A stretch of 64,000 nucleotides of DNA from Psychromonas sp. CNPT3 (lineage in GTDB: Bacteria; Pseudomonadota; Gammaproteobacteria; Enterobacterales; Psychromonadaceae). Shown here one piece after another: positions 52,363-61,856 of the stretch; within the stretch, counting starts at the first letter, position 1, and each line of letters starts with the position of its first letter. Position numbers and translations under genes: made by a program. The notes beneath the pieces are model-generated. The model was not told where the DNA came from, made no database searches, and saw only the letters and a list, made by a program, of their open reading frames with translations. The stretch is from assembly GCF_000153405.2 (NCBI RefSeq), contig NC_020802.1:2437883-2501882 (forward strand), read 5' to 3'.

Positions 52363-53400
52363 CTAATCACCACCACCACCACCGAGCATAATATCACCCG
52401 AATCTGATAATCGACGCGCAATAGTTAGGATCTCTTTTTGAGCTGCTTCAACTTCACTAATACGCACTGGGCCCATTGCTTCTAAATCATCTTCTAACAT
52501 TTCAGCCGCGCGTTTAGACATATTTTTCAATATTTTCTCTTTCAGCTGATCATCGGCGCCTTTTAGTGCCATTTGTAATTGCTCTGCCGGTACTTCACGT
52601 AACAGCGTTTGTGTGCCTCGATCATCGAGATCCACAAGATTATCAAATACAAACATCAGATCTTGAATTTGTTGGCTCATGTCTTCATCCGTTTCACGTA
52701 ATGAGTCCATCAGAGGCCCTTCAATCGCAGTATCTAAATAGTTCATGATATCAGCTGCAGCTTTAGTGCCACCCATTTTAGCAGCCTGTGCACCTGCTTG
52801 TCCGGCAAACTGTTTCTCCATGATCTCATTTAATTCTTGTAATGCTGCAGGTTGAACTTCTTCAAGATCTGCAATACGCATCATCAAATCGAGTCTGTTT
52901 TTTTCAGGGAACTGGGTTATTATTTCTGCCGATTGGTCGGGATCTAAGTACGATAATACAATGGTTTGGATCTGTGGATGCTCATTTTGAATAATAGAAG
53001 CCACTTGACGTGCATCCATCCATTTCAATGAATCCAGACCTTTTGAACCACTACCGAGAATAATTTGATCAACTAAATTACCGGCTTTATCAGCGCCCAA
53101 TGCTTCGATCAAAGAAGCACGTACAAAATCTTCACTGTCTAAGCCAATATTACTGAATTTTTGAATATCATTAATAAAAGCGCGATGCACACTTGCCACT
53201 CGCACTTGTGATGAATCATCTAAAGCAGCCATTTCCATACCGAGCTTTTGTACCTGTTTAGGCTCTAAATTACGAAATATTTGCGCTGCATCTTCCGGTG
53301 TTAAGCTCAGCATTAATAGCGCACATTTAACCACACCCGGTAACGTCGACACATCAAACTCATTGCCCGCTTCTTTTTTTTTATCTTCGTTATCACTCAT
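52363..53400 (-). CDS. fliG: Flagellar motor switch protein FliG
   Basis: Torque-generating C-ring protein. Recognised by MLSLTPEDAAQIFRNLEPKQVQ, the middle-domain EHPQIQTIVLSYL (EHPQ motif) and the C-terminal charged helix LMFVFDNLVDLDDRGTQTLLREV. 345 residues ending in a Gly-rich tail. Its start overlaps the fliF stop by eight bases. Confidence 0.97.
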   Translation of the reverse strand: MSDNEDKKKEAGNEFDVSTLPGVVKCALLMLSLTPEDAAQIFRNLEPKQVQKLGMEMAALDDSSQVRVASVHRAFINDIQKFSNIGLDSEDFVRASLIEALGADKAGNLVDQIILGSGSKGLDSLKWMDARQVASIIQNEHPQIQTIVLSYLDPDQSAEIITQFPEKNRLDLMMRIADLEEVQPAALQELNEIMEKQFAGQAGAQAAKMGGTKAAADIMNYLDTAIEGPLMDSLRETDEDMSQQIQDLMFVFDNLVDLDDRGTQTLLREVPAEQLQMALKGADDQLKEKILKNMSKRAAEMLEDDLEAMGPVRISEVEAAQKEILTIARRLSDSGDIMLGGGGGD

Positions 53401-55108
53401 CAGACGTTAACCACTCTTTAATTACTTGTGCAGATAGCCCTGGCTCATTCGCCACCAGCGCACGCACTGCTTTTAATAAATCTTCATCTTTATGTAAGTT
53501 CGGTAATTTAATATGCCCACCACCGATATCAAACTCCATGCTCACATCTTCATCTGCGGTTAATAATTGTAAATTATCATTACCCAGATCACCAATCGCG
53601 CCCCCTAAATCATAATCATCTTCATCTTCTAATGTTTCAGGATAAAGCAGTTTTTTCATGATAGGTCTAACAATGAGTAGCAAGGTGAGTAATATCACCA
53701 ACATACTACCACCAAAGCGAATATAACCTTGGAAAGCTTCCGTTTTCCAAAATTCTTCTTCCGGCACGGCATCTAAATCGAGGCGATTAAAACGCACGGA
53801 TGCCATTTCCAAAATATCGCCACGCTCTATATCTAACCCTAGTCCACCCATTAATAAACGGCGCAATTTTTCAACTTCTGCATCGGTTCGAGGCGCATAA
53901 GTGACCTCTCCTGCTTCATTGGTTGTCGGAACATAATCAAGGGCAACTGAAACTGCGAGACGATCTATGGTGCCTACTTTATGTTTAATATGTACGACCG
54001 TCGTATCCATTTCATAATTGCGCGTTTCTTCATTATGACTATTACCAATCACGGATTTCTTTTTATCGCCATCTTTACGCAACTCTTCAGGAATAGATGA
54101 GGCAGCCGGAGGCTGGTTACTTAATGCACCCGGGATATTGCCTAAAATTGAATTCGTTGATTTTGTTTCGACCAGCATTTCACTGCGCACTGATTTTTTA
54201 CTGGGATTAAATATTTTTTGGGTTTCTTCTTTGATGGTAAAATCCATCGCCAAATCGACTTCAGAGGTATAATTTGATAGCCCTAAAATAGGAATTAATA
54301 TGGCATCAATTTTGGATTTATATTCATTCTCACGGCCACGCTCTAATGCAAATTCGGCGCTACTTCGTGACGATAAACCATCTTGACTACCTGAATGCAA
54401 TAAACGTCCACGTTGGTCGCTCACCGTTACACTATTTGGCGATAAACCTTGGACAGATGAGGCCACAATATCAACAATAGAGTCTATCTCTTGTGCCGAT
54501 AGAGTATAAGATTTTGAGGTGGTGATCACCACCGTCGCACTGGCTTTTCGCTCTTTGCGGGCAAACACACTTTGCTTGGGAATAGCGAGTAACACTTGTG
54601 CTTTTGTGATGTTTTTCATCGACATGATAGCAACCGATATTTGCCTCTCACGGCTGAGTTTTAAACGTTCTCTCTCGACGCGCTGACTCACACCGAAGCC
54701 CATATCTTGTAATAAGATATCGTCACCACTATCATTAGTGTCTTGGGTAAGACCTGCACGCGTCATCAATAATTTTATTTTTTGATACTGCTCAGCTTCG
54801 ACCAGTACGGAATTACCTTCTAACTGATACGTTATTTTTTCTTTATCAAGAAAGTCCAAGGTACTGATCAATTCATCTGTTTGATAATTTCCCAACGGAC
54901 GATAATCAGGCTGTTTTCCCCACGACCAAATAATAACAACGATAGCAAGTACAATCAAAAGCCCAATGATCATACTTATTTGACGTAAAACATCCACATT
55001 AGAAAAAAAGGTAGCTAGCGCCCCTTTTGTTGGTTCAGACATTGAGTCTTCACCATCAAAATTATTATTTTCAATCAACAGCTCAGGAGCATTTTCAGAT
55101 TCTGCCAC
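53393..55108 (-). CDS. fliF: Flagellar MS-ring protein FliF
   Basis: Forms the MS ring. Two membrane helices lie near residues 40-65 and 445-465. Between them are the ring-building modules: YQKIKLLMTRAGL, then SVAIMSMKNITKAQVLLAIPK and SVTVSDQRGRLL. The acidic C-terminal FliG-binding tail ends in KEWLTSDE. 571 residues, normal. It lies 37 bases after fliE. Confidence 0.97.
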   Translation of the reverse strand: MAESENAPELLIENNNFDGEDSMSEPTKGALATFFSNVDVLRQISMIIGLLIVLAIVVIIWSWGKQPDYRPLGNYQTDELISTLDFLDKEKITYQLEGNSVLVEAEQYQKIKLLMTRAGLTQDTNDSGDDILLQDMGFGVSQRVERERLKLSRERQISVAIMSMKNITKAQVLLAIPKQSVFARKERKASATVVITTSKSYTLSAQEIDSIVDIVASSVQGLSPNSVTVSDQRGRLLHSGSQDGLSSRSSAEFALERGRENEYKSKIDAILIPILGLSNYTSEVDLAMDFTIKEETQKIFNPSKKSVRSEMLVETKSTNSILGNIPGALSNQPPAASSIPEELRKDGDKKKSVIGNSHNEETRNYEMDTTVVHIKHKVGTIDRLAVSVALDYVPTTNEAGEVTYAPRTDAEVEKLRRLLMGGLGLDIERGDILEMASVRFNRLDLDAVPEEEFWKTEAFQGYIRFGGSMLVILLTLLLIVRPIMKKLLYPETLEDEDDYDLGGAIGDLGNDNLQLLTADEDVSMEFDIGGGHIKLPNLHKDEDLLKAVRALVANEPGLSAQVIKEWLTSDE

Positions 55109-55145
55109 TTACTTTCCTTTTAATTCATCATTCCTGCCATAAGAA

Positions 55146-55472
55146 TTAGACAGGCATACTCATCACTTCTTTATATGCTTCAACCATTTTATTACGAATT
55201 TGCACTGTCGCATCAAAGGCAAGTCCAGATTTATTTGACGCGATCATGACTTGCGCCAAACTAACATCTGGATCACCCATCTCAAAACTATTACGTAACG
55301 AAGATGTATTTTGTTGTAAACCATTCACATTATCAATAGCTTGTTTAAGCATTTGTGAAAAATCAGGTGCATTAGATTTCATGCTTGGCATTGAAAGTTC
55401 ACTATCAACACCACGGTTTTGTAAACCCGTTAGCTGTAAATTGTTTAATAAAGCCGAATTATTAATATTCAT
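55146..55472 (-). CDS. fliE: Flagellar hook-basal body protein FliE
   Basis: Junction between MS ring and rod. The C-terminal region DVSLAQVMIASNKSGLAFDATVQIRNKMVEAYKEVMSMPV is highly typical. 108 residues, normal. It heads the fliE-fliJ unit, with a sigma-54 promoter about 36 bases upstream. Confidence 0.96.
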   Translation of the reverse strand: MNINNSALLNNLQLTGLQNRGVDSELSMPSMKSNAPDFSQMLKQAIDNVNGLQQNTSSLRNSFEMGDPDVSLAQVMIASNKSGLAFDATVQIRNKMVEAYKEVMSMPV

Positions 55473-55507
55473 TGTATTTACCTATTTTTTGACACATAGA
55501 CAGATAC

Positions 55508-55525
55508 AAGCAACTTTTATACCAA
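55508..55525 (-). promoter_or_regulatory. Sigma-54 promoter of fliE
   Basis: The minus strand reads TTGGTATAAAAGTTGCTT, GG and GC separated by 10 bases. A start near 55497 leaves a leader of about 25 bases before the fliE ATG. Confidence 0.78.
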
Positions 55526-55549
55526 GTTAAACTCTGCGCTAAAATAGAC

Positions 55550-55592
55550 AAAAAAAGAGCATATAGTACTGACTTCACTTTATGCTCTTTTT
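55550..55592 (-). terminator. Terminator of the LPP20-type lipoprotein gene
   Basis: Arms AAAAAGAGCATA and TATGCTCTTTTT pair over a 17-base loop and are followed by T residues on the minus strand. It insulates the lipoprotein gene from the fliE promoter. Confidence 0.85.
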
Positions 55593-55597
55593 AACGC

Positions 55598-56170
55598 TTA
55601 CTTATGTAACTTTTCTAATTCAAGGTTCAGTTCATCATTGGCGCGTTGCGCTTTAAATTCCTGATATAATACATCTTCTTGATCTGCAGACATTGGTCTA
55701 TCCGCTTTGGTGACTAAGCTTTCAAAAAGTGCTTTAGTCGATTCTTGACCCATCGCCATTAAAACACATAAATTATCTTTACCGGCTATTTTAGTAATAT
55801 CCATTTTAAGGGGCGTTGTGCCCACTAAAACTTGCTCTGTTATCAATTTAGAGACGCTTGAGAAAGTAGATCCTGATTGAACACCTGTTTTAACTTCTAT
55901 TTTTTCACGATAGATTTTATCCATCGCACTCACACGCGTTTCGATACGCTGTGCTAAAGATGTGCGTGCAATTGCTAATACTTGTTGCTTATCAATTGAC
56001 ATGTTACCCGAAAACAAGACACATTCAGCAACTGCAATCCCCTCTTCAACTTGCGGGTTTAATATCCAACTCGGGATATCGCCGACAGAAGTCTCTTGTG
56101 CAGGGTCACTCGCACAAGCACTTAATAAAAATAAAGTAGACAATCCGATTAATTTATATTTCAATAACAT
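55598..56170 (-). CDS. LPP20-family outer-membrane lipoprotein
   Basis: A 190-residue lipoprotein with a lipobox (LLSAC, acylated Cys at residue 18) and an LPP20-like domain (WILNPQVEEGIAVAECV ... AIARTSLAQRIETRV). LPP20-type proteins include FlgP, needed for outer-membrane flagellar parts in vibrios. That link is only suggestive here. ATG at 56170 has GGTGA six bases upstream. It has its own terminator, so it is not part of the fliE transcript, and is divergent from the lpxR-like gene. Confidence 0.75.
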   Translation of the reverse strand: MLLKYKLIGLSTLFLLSACASDPAQETSVGDIPSWILNPQVEEGIAVAECVLFSGNMSIDKQQVLAIARTSLAQRIETRVSAMDKIYREKIEVKTGVQSGSTFSSVSKLITEQVLVGTTPLKMDITKIAGKDNLCVLMAMGQESTKALFESLVTKADRPMSADQEDVLYQEFKAQRANDELNLELEKLHK

Positions 56171-56303
56171 TATTCACCATTCCTTTATAGTTAAAACCCA
56201 AAGTATATACACAAAAACAAATTAAGCAGATCCTAGCATAAAAAACATCAACACTTGCTTTGATTTTACAAATTACATGACAGCACTCAGGATCTAAAAT
56301 AAA

Positions 56304-57335
56304 ATGAAAAAACGTATTCTTCTTCTATTTATTACCTATTTGTACAGTACAGTCTCTTATAGTGCCAATATTTTGGCAAATGAAAAAGAAGACACACTAA
56401 CTTGGTATCAAGTTACCTTTGACAACGACGTAATGAGCAGATTGCATGCCAGCGATGATGGCTATACTAACGGCCTGCTATTTGCTTGGGCTAAAGCTCC
56501 CGTAAACGACTTTAAAAGCATTGACATGCCAGACTGGATCCGCTTTATCAGCGCATGGACCTACCTTGATAAAGGCGCCGAAAAAGATTATTCACTTGCG
56601 TATGCTTTATCGCAATCCATGTATACACCTCAAGATATCTCTCAACCTGATTTGATCGAAAATGATCGTCCCTATGCAGGCACTTTATTATGGCAGGCTA
56701 AACTACGTAGTTATGCAAATAACCGTGTCGATTCACTTGCATTAAGCTTAGGCGTTGTCGGTCCGGCCTCTTTAGCTCAGCAAACGCAGGACTTAATGCA
56801 TCAATGGATCGGAGCTTCTAAGCCACGAGGTTGGGATCATCAAATTAAAAATGAACCCGTTTTTCGACTTACCGCAGAGCATGTTGAACGCTTTTATACG
56901 TATAAACTCACACCGAACATTAGCTTTGACAGCAGTCTTTATAGTGAAGTGGGTATCGGTAATTTACGCAGTGATATCGGCACTGGCATAACGCTTCGTT
57001 TAGGTACCTCTCTCGACGATAATTATGCATCCATAAACCCGACGAGTAGTGCCATGCAAAATAGTTTTAAAACTGATGGAGCACCTTGGCAGTGGCAAGC
57101 CTTTACTTCCCTTTATGCTAGCTATCTTTTTAATGATATTACCCTTAATGGCAACACTTTTGCAGACAGTCATTATGTTGATATTATTCCCCAACGCTTG
57201 CTTTTGAGTCTCGGGGTCGCGATAAGCTACAAAAAATGGGGAATGATTTTTTCTGTGCAGCATGCCAATAAAGACTTTGAAGGCCAAGAGTCAAATAATC
57301 AATATGGCTCACTCAGCGTAACTTACCATTATTAA
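56304..57335 (+). CDS. LpxR-like lipid A 3'-O-deacylase family outer-membrane protein
   Basis: LpxR removes the 3'-acyloxyacyl chain of lipid A at the outer membrane. This 343-residue protein has a signal peptide (MKKRILLLFITYLYSTVSYS). Family features are TFDNDVMSRL and DDGYTNGLLFAW, ENDRPYAGTLLW, and GVVGPASLAQQTQDLMHQWIGASKPRGWDHQIKNEP, followed by beta-barrel strands ending in an aromatic C-terminus (SVTYHY). It is monocistronic, with a terminator following. Whether it is catalytically active on this organism's lipid A is not shown by sequence alone. Confidence 0.85.
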   Translation: MKKRILLLFITYLYSTVSYSANILANEKEDTLTWYQVTFDNDVMSRLHASDDGYTNGLLFAWAKAPVNDFKSIDMPDWIRFISAWTYLDKGAEKDYSLAYALSQSMYTPQDISQPDLIENDRPYAGTLLWQAKLRSYANNRVDSLALSLGVVGPASLAQQTQDLMHQWIGASKPRGWDHQIKNEPVFRLTAEHVERFYTYKLTPNISFDSSLYSEVGIGNLRSDIGTGITLRLGTSLDDNYASINPTSSAMQNSFKTDGAPWQWQAFTSLYASYLFNDITLNGNTFADSHYVDIIPQRLLLSLGVAISYKKWGMIFSVQHANKDFEGQESNNQYGSLSVTYHY

Positions 57336-57390
57336 CAGAGATCCATATTACTTGCGCTACGTTATCAAACACTGGCACGGATAAAAACTT

Positions 57391-57426
57391 AAGGGATAAC
57401 CATTGTTAATGGCTATCCCTTTTTTA
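57391..57426 (+). terminator. Terminator of the LpxR-like gene
   Basis: AAGGGATAACCATT, loop GTT, AATGGCTATCCCTT forms a near-complete stem followed by a T run on the plus strand, about 55 bases after the stop. Confidence 0.9.
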
Positions 57427-57456
57427 TTGTGTTGCCGGCAGGATCGATCTTCGAGC

Positions 57457-57498
57457 GAGCGTCAAAATTTGATTTACTGATTTCACATTTTGATGCTC
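57457..57498. repeat. Inverted repeat beside the MITE-like element
   Basis: GAGCGTCAAAAT (57457-57468) and ATTTTGATGCTC (57487-57498) pair completely if one G-U pair is allowed, with an 18-base loop. No T run follows, so it is not an obvious terminator. Confidence 0.5.
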
Positions 57499-57524
57499 TG
57501 CATATAACGTTACCAAGCATGTAC

Positions 57525-57689
57525 TAATACCAAAGGATCTAAAAATGTGATCCATCTTGCTTGTTGAAATTATCCCATCCTACGTTGTGAGTTTTGAAGT
57601 GAGAACAACTATCTTCTACAACTCACGCCGTGCTAGTGTTAATTTTTCCTGCGTAATACATGAAAACTTAATTAATTCCTTTGGTATAA
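57525..57689. mobile_element. MITE-like element, 165 bp, non-coding
   Basis: Terminal inverted repeats TAATACCAAAGGA (57525-57537) and TCCTTTGGTATAA (57677-57689) match at 12 of 13 positions. The interior holds further inverted segments (GTGAGTT/AACTCAC) and no reading frame. It lies between the lpxR-like terminator and the end of amt. Size, ends and lack of coding capacity fit a miniature inverted-repeat element. Target duplication is not clear. Confidence 0.55.
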
Positions 57690-57709
57690 CCTAGCAACTT
57701 TATGGCTTA

Positions 57710-58927
57710 TTAATCGGTAAATTCTGGATAAGCTTCTAGCCCACAATCATGCAAATCCATTCCAGCATCTTCTTGGGCTGCACTCACGCGAATTCCCATG
57801 ATCCGTTTAAGTAACCACCAAATGAGTAACGAAGCTAAAAATACAAAGCCAAAAATACTCACAATGCCATAAATTTGTGTTAAAAAAGAGGCCTTATCAT
57901 TACTCAATGGCACTACCAATAACGCAAAAACACCACAAACACCATGTACGGATAATGCACCAACAGGATCATCTAGTTTTAATTTGTCAAAAAGTAAAAT
58001 ACTGTAGATCACCAATACACCCGCACATGCGCCTACCAGTGTTGCCATCAATGGCGAGGGTGACAAGGGGTCGGCCGTTATTGCAACAAGACCCGCTAAG
58101 GCGCCATTTAAAATCATCGTTAAATCCGCTTTCCCCCATTTCCATTTATTAATAAGTAGGGCGCTAATTGCGCCGGCGGCGGCCGCTGTATTCGTATTGA
58201 CAAAAATACGGCTGACCGCAGAGGCGTTTTCCATATCCGAGATATACAGCTGAGAGCCACCATTAAAACCAAACCAGCCCATCCACAAAATAAAGGTACC
58301 TAATGTTGCCAAAGGCATATTAGAGCCGGGAATAGGATGCACTTCGCCTCTTTTTCCATATTTACCTTGCCTTGCGCCCAACAATATTACCCCTGAAAGC
58401 GCAGCGGAGGCACCTGCAAGATGCACCACACCCGCACCCGCAAAATCAATAAATCCGGCTGCAGATAAAAAACCGCCACCCCATGTCCAATATCCTTGGA
58501 ACGGATAAATAAAGCCAGTCATCAAGACAGCGAAGGCTAAAAAAGCCCATAATTTCATACGCTCAGCAACAGCGCCAGAGACAATTGACATCGCCGTTGC
58601 AACAAACACCACTTGAAAGAAAAAATCAGCAGATAACGCATAGTTTGCATGCAATTTTTGCTCGCCAATGAGCGCCCCAAATGCGGGAAAATAACCACCG
58701 TTACTATTACCGATATACATAATGTTATAACCGACTAATAAAAACATAATGCAAGCCAATGCATATAAGACCAAGTTTTTAGTCAAGATCTCAGTTGTGT
58801 TTTTAGATCGCACTAATCCCGCTTCGAGCATTGCGAAGCCTGCAGCCATCCACATAACCAGCACGCCAGAGATCAAAATATAAAAGGTATCAAGTGCAAA
58901 TTTTAATTCTGTTAACGTATTTTCCAT
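57710..58927 (-). CDS. amt: Ammonium transporter Amt
   Basis: Trimeric inner-membrane ammonium channel. About 11 membrane segments in 405 residues. AGLVRSKNTTEILTKNLVLYALACI and the pore-lining histidines in GAGVVHLAGASAALSG and LSVHGVCGVFALL are present. The C-terminal GlnK-contact region is present. It lies 21 bases after glnK, so the two are co-expressed under nitrogen limitation, as the upstream NtrC site indicates. Confidence 0.96.
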   Translation of the reverse strand: MENTLTELKFALDTFYILISGVLVMWMAAGFAMLEAGLVRSKNTTEILTKNLVLYALACIMFLLVGYNIMYIGNSNGGYFPAFGALIGEQKLHANYALSADFFFQVVFVATAMSIVSGAVAERMKLWAFLAFAVLMTGFIYPFQGYWTWGGGFLSAAGFIDFAGAGVVHLAGASAALSGVILLGARQGKYGKRGEVHPIPGSNMPLATLGTFILWMGWFGFNGGSQLYISDMENASAVSRIFVNTNTAAAAGAISALLINKWKWGKADLTMILNGALAGLVAITADPLSPSPLMATLVGACAGVLVIYSILLFDKLKLDDPVGALSVHGVCGVFALLVVPLSNDKASFLTQIYGIVSIFGFVFLASLLIWWLLKRIMGIRVSAAQEDAGMDLHDCGLEAYPEFTD

Positions 58928-58948
58928 GTTTAAATTCCTTATTCGTAC

Positions 58949-59302
<354 letters not shown>

Positions 59303-59321
59303 TTATAAGTAAACATCATAT

Positions 59322-59338
59322 ATCAATGTCCGTGCCAA
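59322..59338 (-). promoter_or_regulatory. Sigma-54-like promoter of glnK-amt
   Basis: The minus strand reads TTGGCACGGACATTGAT. The -24 TTGGCACGG is perfect, but at -12 the expected GC is GA after the correct 10-base spacing. A start near 59311 would leave about 24 bases to the glnK ATG. Confidence 0.6.
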
Positions 59339-59397
59339 CTTTAAAGGCAAGCAAAAACAAAGACTTAACTGTTGTTCTATAAACAAATTAACAATAA

Positions 59398-59414
59398 CGC
59401 ACCACCTTAGTGCA
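59398..59414 (-). promoter_or_regulatory. NtrC enhancer site upstream of glnK
   Basis: The minus strand TGCACTAAGGTGGTGCG matches the NtrC dyad TGCACCA-N3-TGGTGCA at 12 of the 14 arm positions. It lies about 85 bases upstream of the predicted glnK transcription start, a typical enhancer distance. Confidence 0.75.
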
Positions 59415-59555
59415 AACATGTCCTATTTTGAACATAAGTACCTATGGTTTTTACACATAAATCATCAAGAAATACACAGGGGTCCTTAGTAAACTGCCAT
59501 GCATCCTGCTATAGTGAGCGCACTTTTTATATCTCTATAACTCAAAGGCTCCTCC

Positions 59556-60713
59556 ATGAAACGACTCGGTTTACTCTTTGTTGGTCTCGCATTTAGTGTT
59601 AATGCGCTAGCAACGCCACGTGTGATCCCCAATGCCCCCGTTATTGCGGCTAAAGCTTATCTTTTAGTGGACTTTGATTCAGGTAAAGTACTTGCCGAGA
59701 ACAACAGTCAAAAAATATTAGCCCCTGCGAGCCTAACTAAAATGATGACCAGTTACATCATTGGTAATGAGCTTAAAGTGGGTAATATACACCGTGACGA
59801 TAAAGTGCTTATTTCTGAAAAAGCATGGTCTAAAAACTTCCCTGAATCCTCTAAAATGTTCATTGAAGTGGGTAAAGAAGTCAGTGTTGATGATTTAAAC
59901 CACGGCATTATTATTCAATCGGGTAATGATGCATGTGTTGCAATGGCAGAGTACATTGCAGGCAGTGAAGGCGCTTTTGTCGATTTAATGAATTCATGGG
60001 CAATTCAACTTGGCATGAATAATACGCACTTTATGAATAGTCATGGATTAAATGCGAAGGATCATTACACAACAGCGCAAGATATGGCGACGCTTGCAAA
60101 AGCATTAATTCGCGACCTCCCTGAAGAATATAAGCTTTATAGCAAAAAATCATTCAAATACAATGGTATTGAGCAATACAATCGTAATGGCTTATTATGG
60201 GATAAAAGCCTAAATGTAGATGGACTCAAAACAGGACATACAGACGCTGCAGGTTACAGCTTAGTTTCCTCTGCGGTGAAAGGTGATATGCGTTTGATCA
60301 GTGTGGTTATGGGAACTCGCTCTTCAACGGCCCGTAATGTTGAAAGCAAAAAAATATTAAACTGGGGATTTAGGTTCTTTGAAACATTAACGCCTTATCA
60401 TGCAGGTGACAAACTAGCCAATGAGCGTATTTGGATGGGCACGCAAGAAACAATAAACTTAGGTGTGAATGTTGATACTACTTTGGTCTTACCTCGAGGT
60501 CAGAGCAAAAACTTAAATGCAGACTTTGTTATTGATAAAGAGCTGCGCGCTCCCATCACTAAAGGTCAAGTCGTGGGTCAAGTGAATTACTCCCTCGATG
60601 ATAAAAACATTGCATCTTATGATCTCATCGCGTTAGAAAGTATCGATGAAGGTGGTATCTTCAGTCGTTTTATTGATTATATCAAATTACTTTTTATCGG
60701 TTGGTTTAACTGA
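59556..60713 (+). CDS. dacA: D-alanyl-D-alanine carboxypeptidase (PBP5/6 family)
   Basis: Trims the terminal D-Ala of peptidoglycan pentapeptides. A signal peptide ends near ALA (residue 19). The three penicillin-binding motifs are S59-L-T-K62, S122-G-N124 and K225-T-G227. A C-terminal domain and a terminal amphipathic helix (FSRFIDYIKLLFIGWF) anchor it to the membrane. 385 residues. It heads the dacA-ybeD-lipB-lipA group common in gammaproteobacteria. Confidence 0.96.
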   Translation: MKRLGLLFVGLAFSVNALATPRVIPNAPVIAAKAYLLVDFDSGKVLAENNSQKILAPASLTKMMTSYIIGNELKVGNIHRDDKVLISEKAWSKNFPESSKMFIEVGKEVSVDDLNHGIIIQSGNDACVAMAEYIAGSEGAFVDLMNSWAIQLGMNNTHFMNSHGLNAKDHYTTAQDMATLAKALIRDLPEEYKLYSKKSFKYNGIEQYNRNGLLWDKSLNVDGLKTGHTDAAGYSLVSSAVKGDMRLISVVMGTRSSTARNVESKKILNWGFRFFETLTPYHAGDKLANERIWMGTQETINLGVNVDTTLVLPRGQSKNLNADFVIDKELRAPITKGQVVGQVNYSLDDKNIASYDLIALESIDEGGIFSRFIDYIKLLFIGWFN

Positions 60714-60927
60714 TCTCGTTTTAATTTTATCTCGACTAAATAATGTTTTCCATTTTAATCAAATGCTTACATATTTACGTCGAGATATAATCATTAACAA
60801 ATTGCCACTTCATCAACACATTCATTTAACAATCACCTCTAAATATATCTGTATCTATTAGTAAAAAACGCTAATATGACGCAAATAATATACATTCGTT
60901 TTCGCCTTTTTATAAATAGAGAAATGT

Positions 60928-61197
60928 ATGGCCCTAAATACTAAATTTGATGAACTCTTAGAGTTCCCTTGTGTCTTTGCCTTTAAAGTGATGGGCGTTG
61001 CCGATCCTAAACTTATGATCGACGTGATTGCAGTGATACAGCGCCATGCCCCCGGTGATTATGCACCTACTGTAAAAGAAAGTTCAAAAGGCACTTATCA
61101 AGCTTTAAATATCCCCGTCACCGTCACCTGTAATGAGCAAATTGAATCAATCTACAGCGATATTAGCGCCCTTGAATTGGTCCGTCATATTTTATGA
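60928..61197 (+). CDS. ybeD: YbeD family protein (DUF493/UPF0250)
   Basis: Small ACT-like-fold protein of unknown function, consistently linked to lipB. The 89-residue sequence shows [22 protein letters not shown] and [25 protein letters not shown], both typical. It starts 214 bases after dacA and its stop overlaps the lipB start (ATGA). Confidence 0.95.
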   Translation: MALNTKFDELLEFPCVFAFKVMGVADPKLMIDVIAVIQRHAPGDYAPTVKESSKGTYQALNIPVTVTCNEQIESIYSDISALELVRHIL

Positions 61198-61856
61198 TCA
61201 CAGCTCTTGAAACAAGCCAAAGATTAAACATACGTTATCTTGGTTTACAAGACTACCTAACAACCTGGCAAGCGATGAGCGACTTAAGCAGCTCACGAGA
61301 TAAACAAACTATTGATGAAATATGGGTCGTAGAGCACCCAGCTGTTTTTACACAAGGCAGTGCGGGTAAAGCCGAGCACTTATTATCTCAAAGTGAAATC
61401 CCAGTGGTCAAAAGCGATCGTGGCGGGCAAATAACCTACCATGGACCCGGCCAATTAATTATTTATTTGATGATTGATATTCGCCGCAAAGCTTTCAATG
61501 TACGCGACTTAGTCAGCATCATCGAAACGAGTATTATCCAACTTTTAAGTGCTCATAATATTGACGCTAACGCGAAAAAAGAGGCGCCCGGTGTTTACGT
61601 TAACCAAAAAAAAATAGCCTCACTTGGCCTTAAAATTCGTAAAGGCTGTTCTTTTCATGGCTTGGCATTAAATGTAGACATGGATCTAACACCTTTTTTA
61701 CAAATTAATCCCTGTGGATATCCCGGCCTTAAAATGACCCAATGTATCAATGAAGGGTTAACACTTAGCCTAAAAGAATTAGCACCAATCTTAGTCGACA
61801 AACTAAGCCAACAATTACATTATGTACAGATAGAGAGTTTCTCCCATGAGCAATAA
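61194..61856 (+). CDS. lipB: Octanoyl-[acyl-carrier-protein]:protein N-octanoyltransferase LipB
   Basis: First step of lipoate attachment: moves octanoyl from ACP to lipoyl domains. The signature [20 protein letters not shown] (76-95) is present, with catalytic Lys140 ([10 protein letters not shown]) and Cys174 (NPCGYPG). 220 residues. It overlaps lipA by 11 bases, so the two are coupled. Confidence 0.97.
   Translation: MITALETSQRLNIRYLGLQDYLTTWQAMSDLSSSRDKQTIDEIWVVEHPAVFTQGSAGKAEHLLSQSEIPVVKSDRGGQITYHGPGQLIIYLMIDIRRKAFNVRDLVSIIETSIIQLLSAHNIDANAKKEAPGVYVNQKKIASLGLKIRKGCSFHGLALNVDMDLTPFLQINPCGYPGLKMTQCINEGLTLSLKELAPILVDKLSQQLHYVQIESFSHEQ

Noticed and set aside
60646-60861. 71-codon plus-strand frame after dacA
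   Set aside because: It overlaps the end of dacA in another frame and has no ribosome site or known domain.
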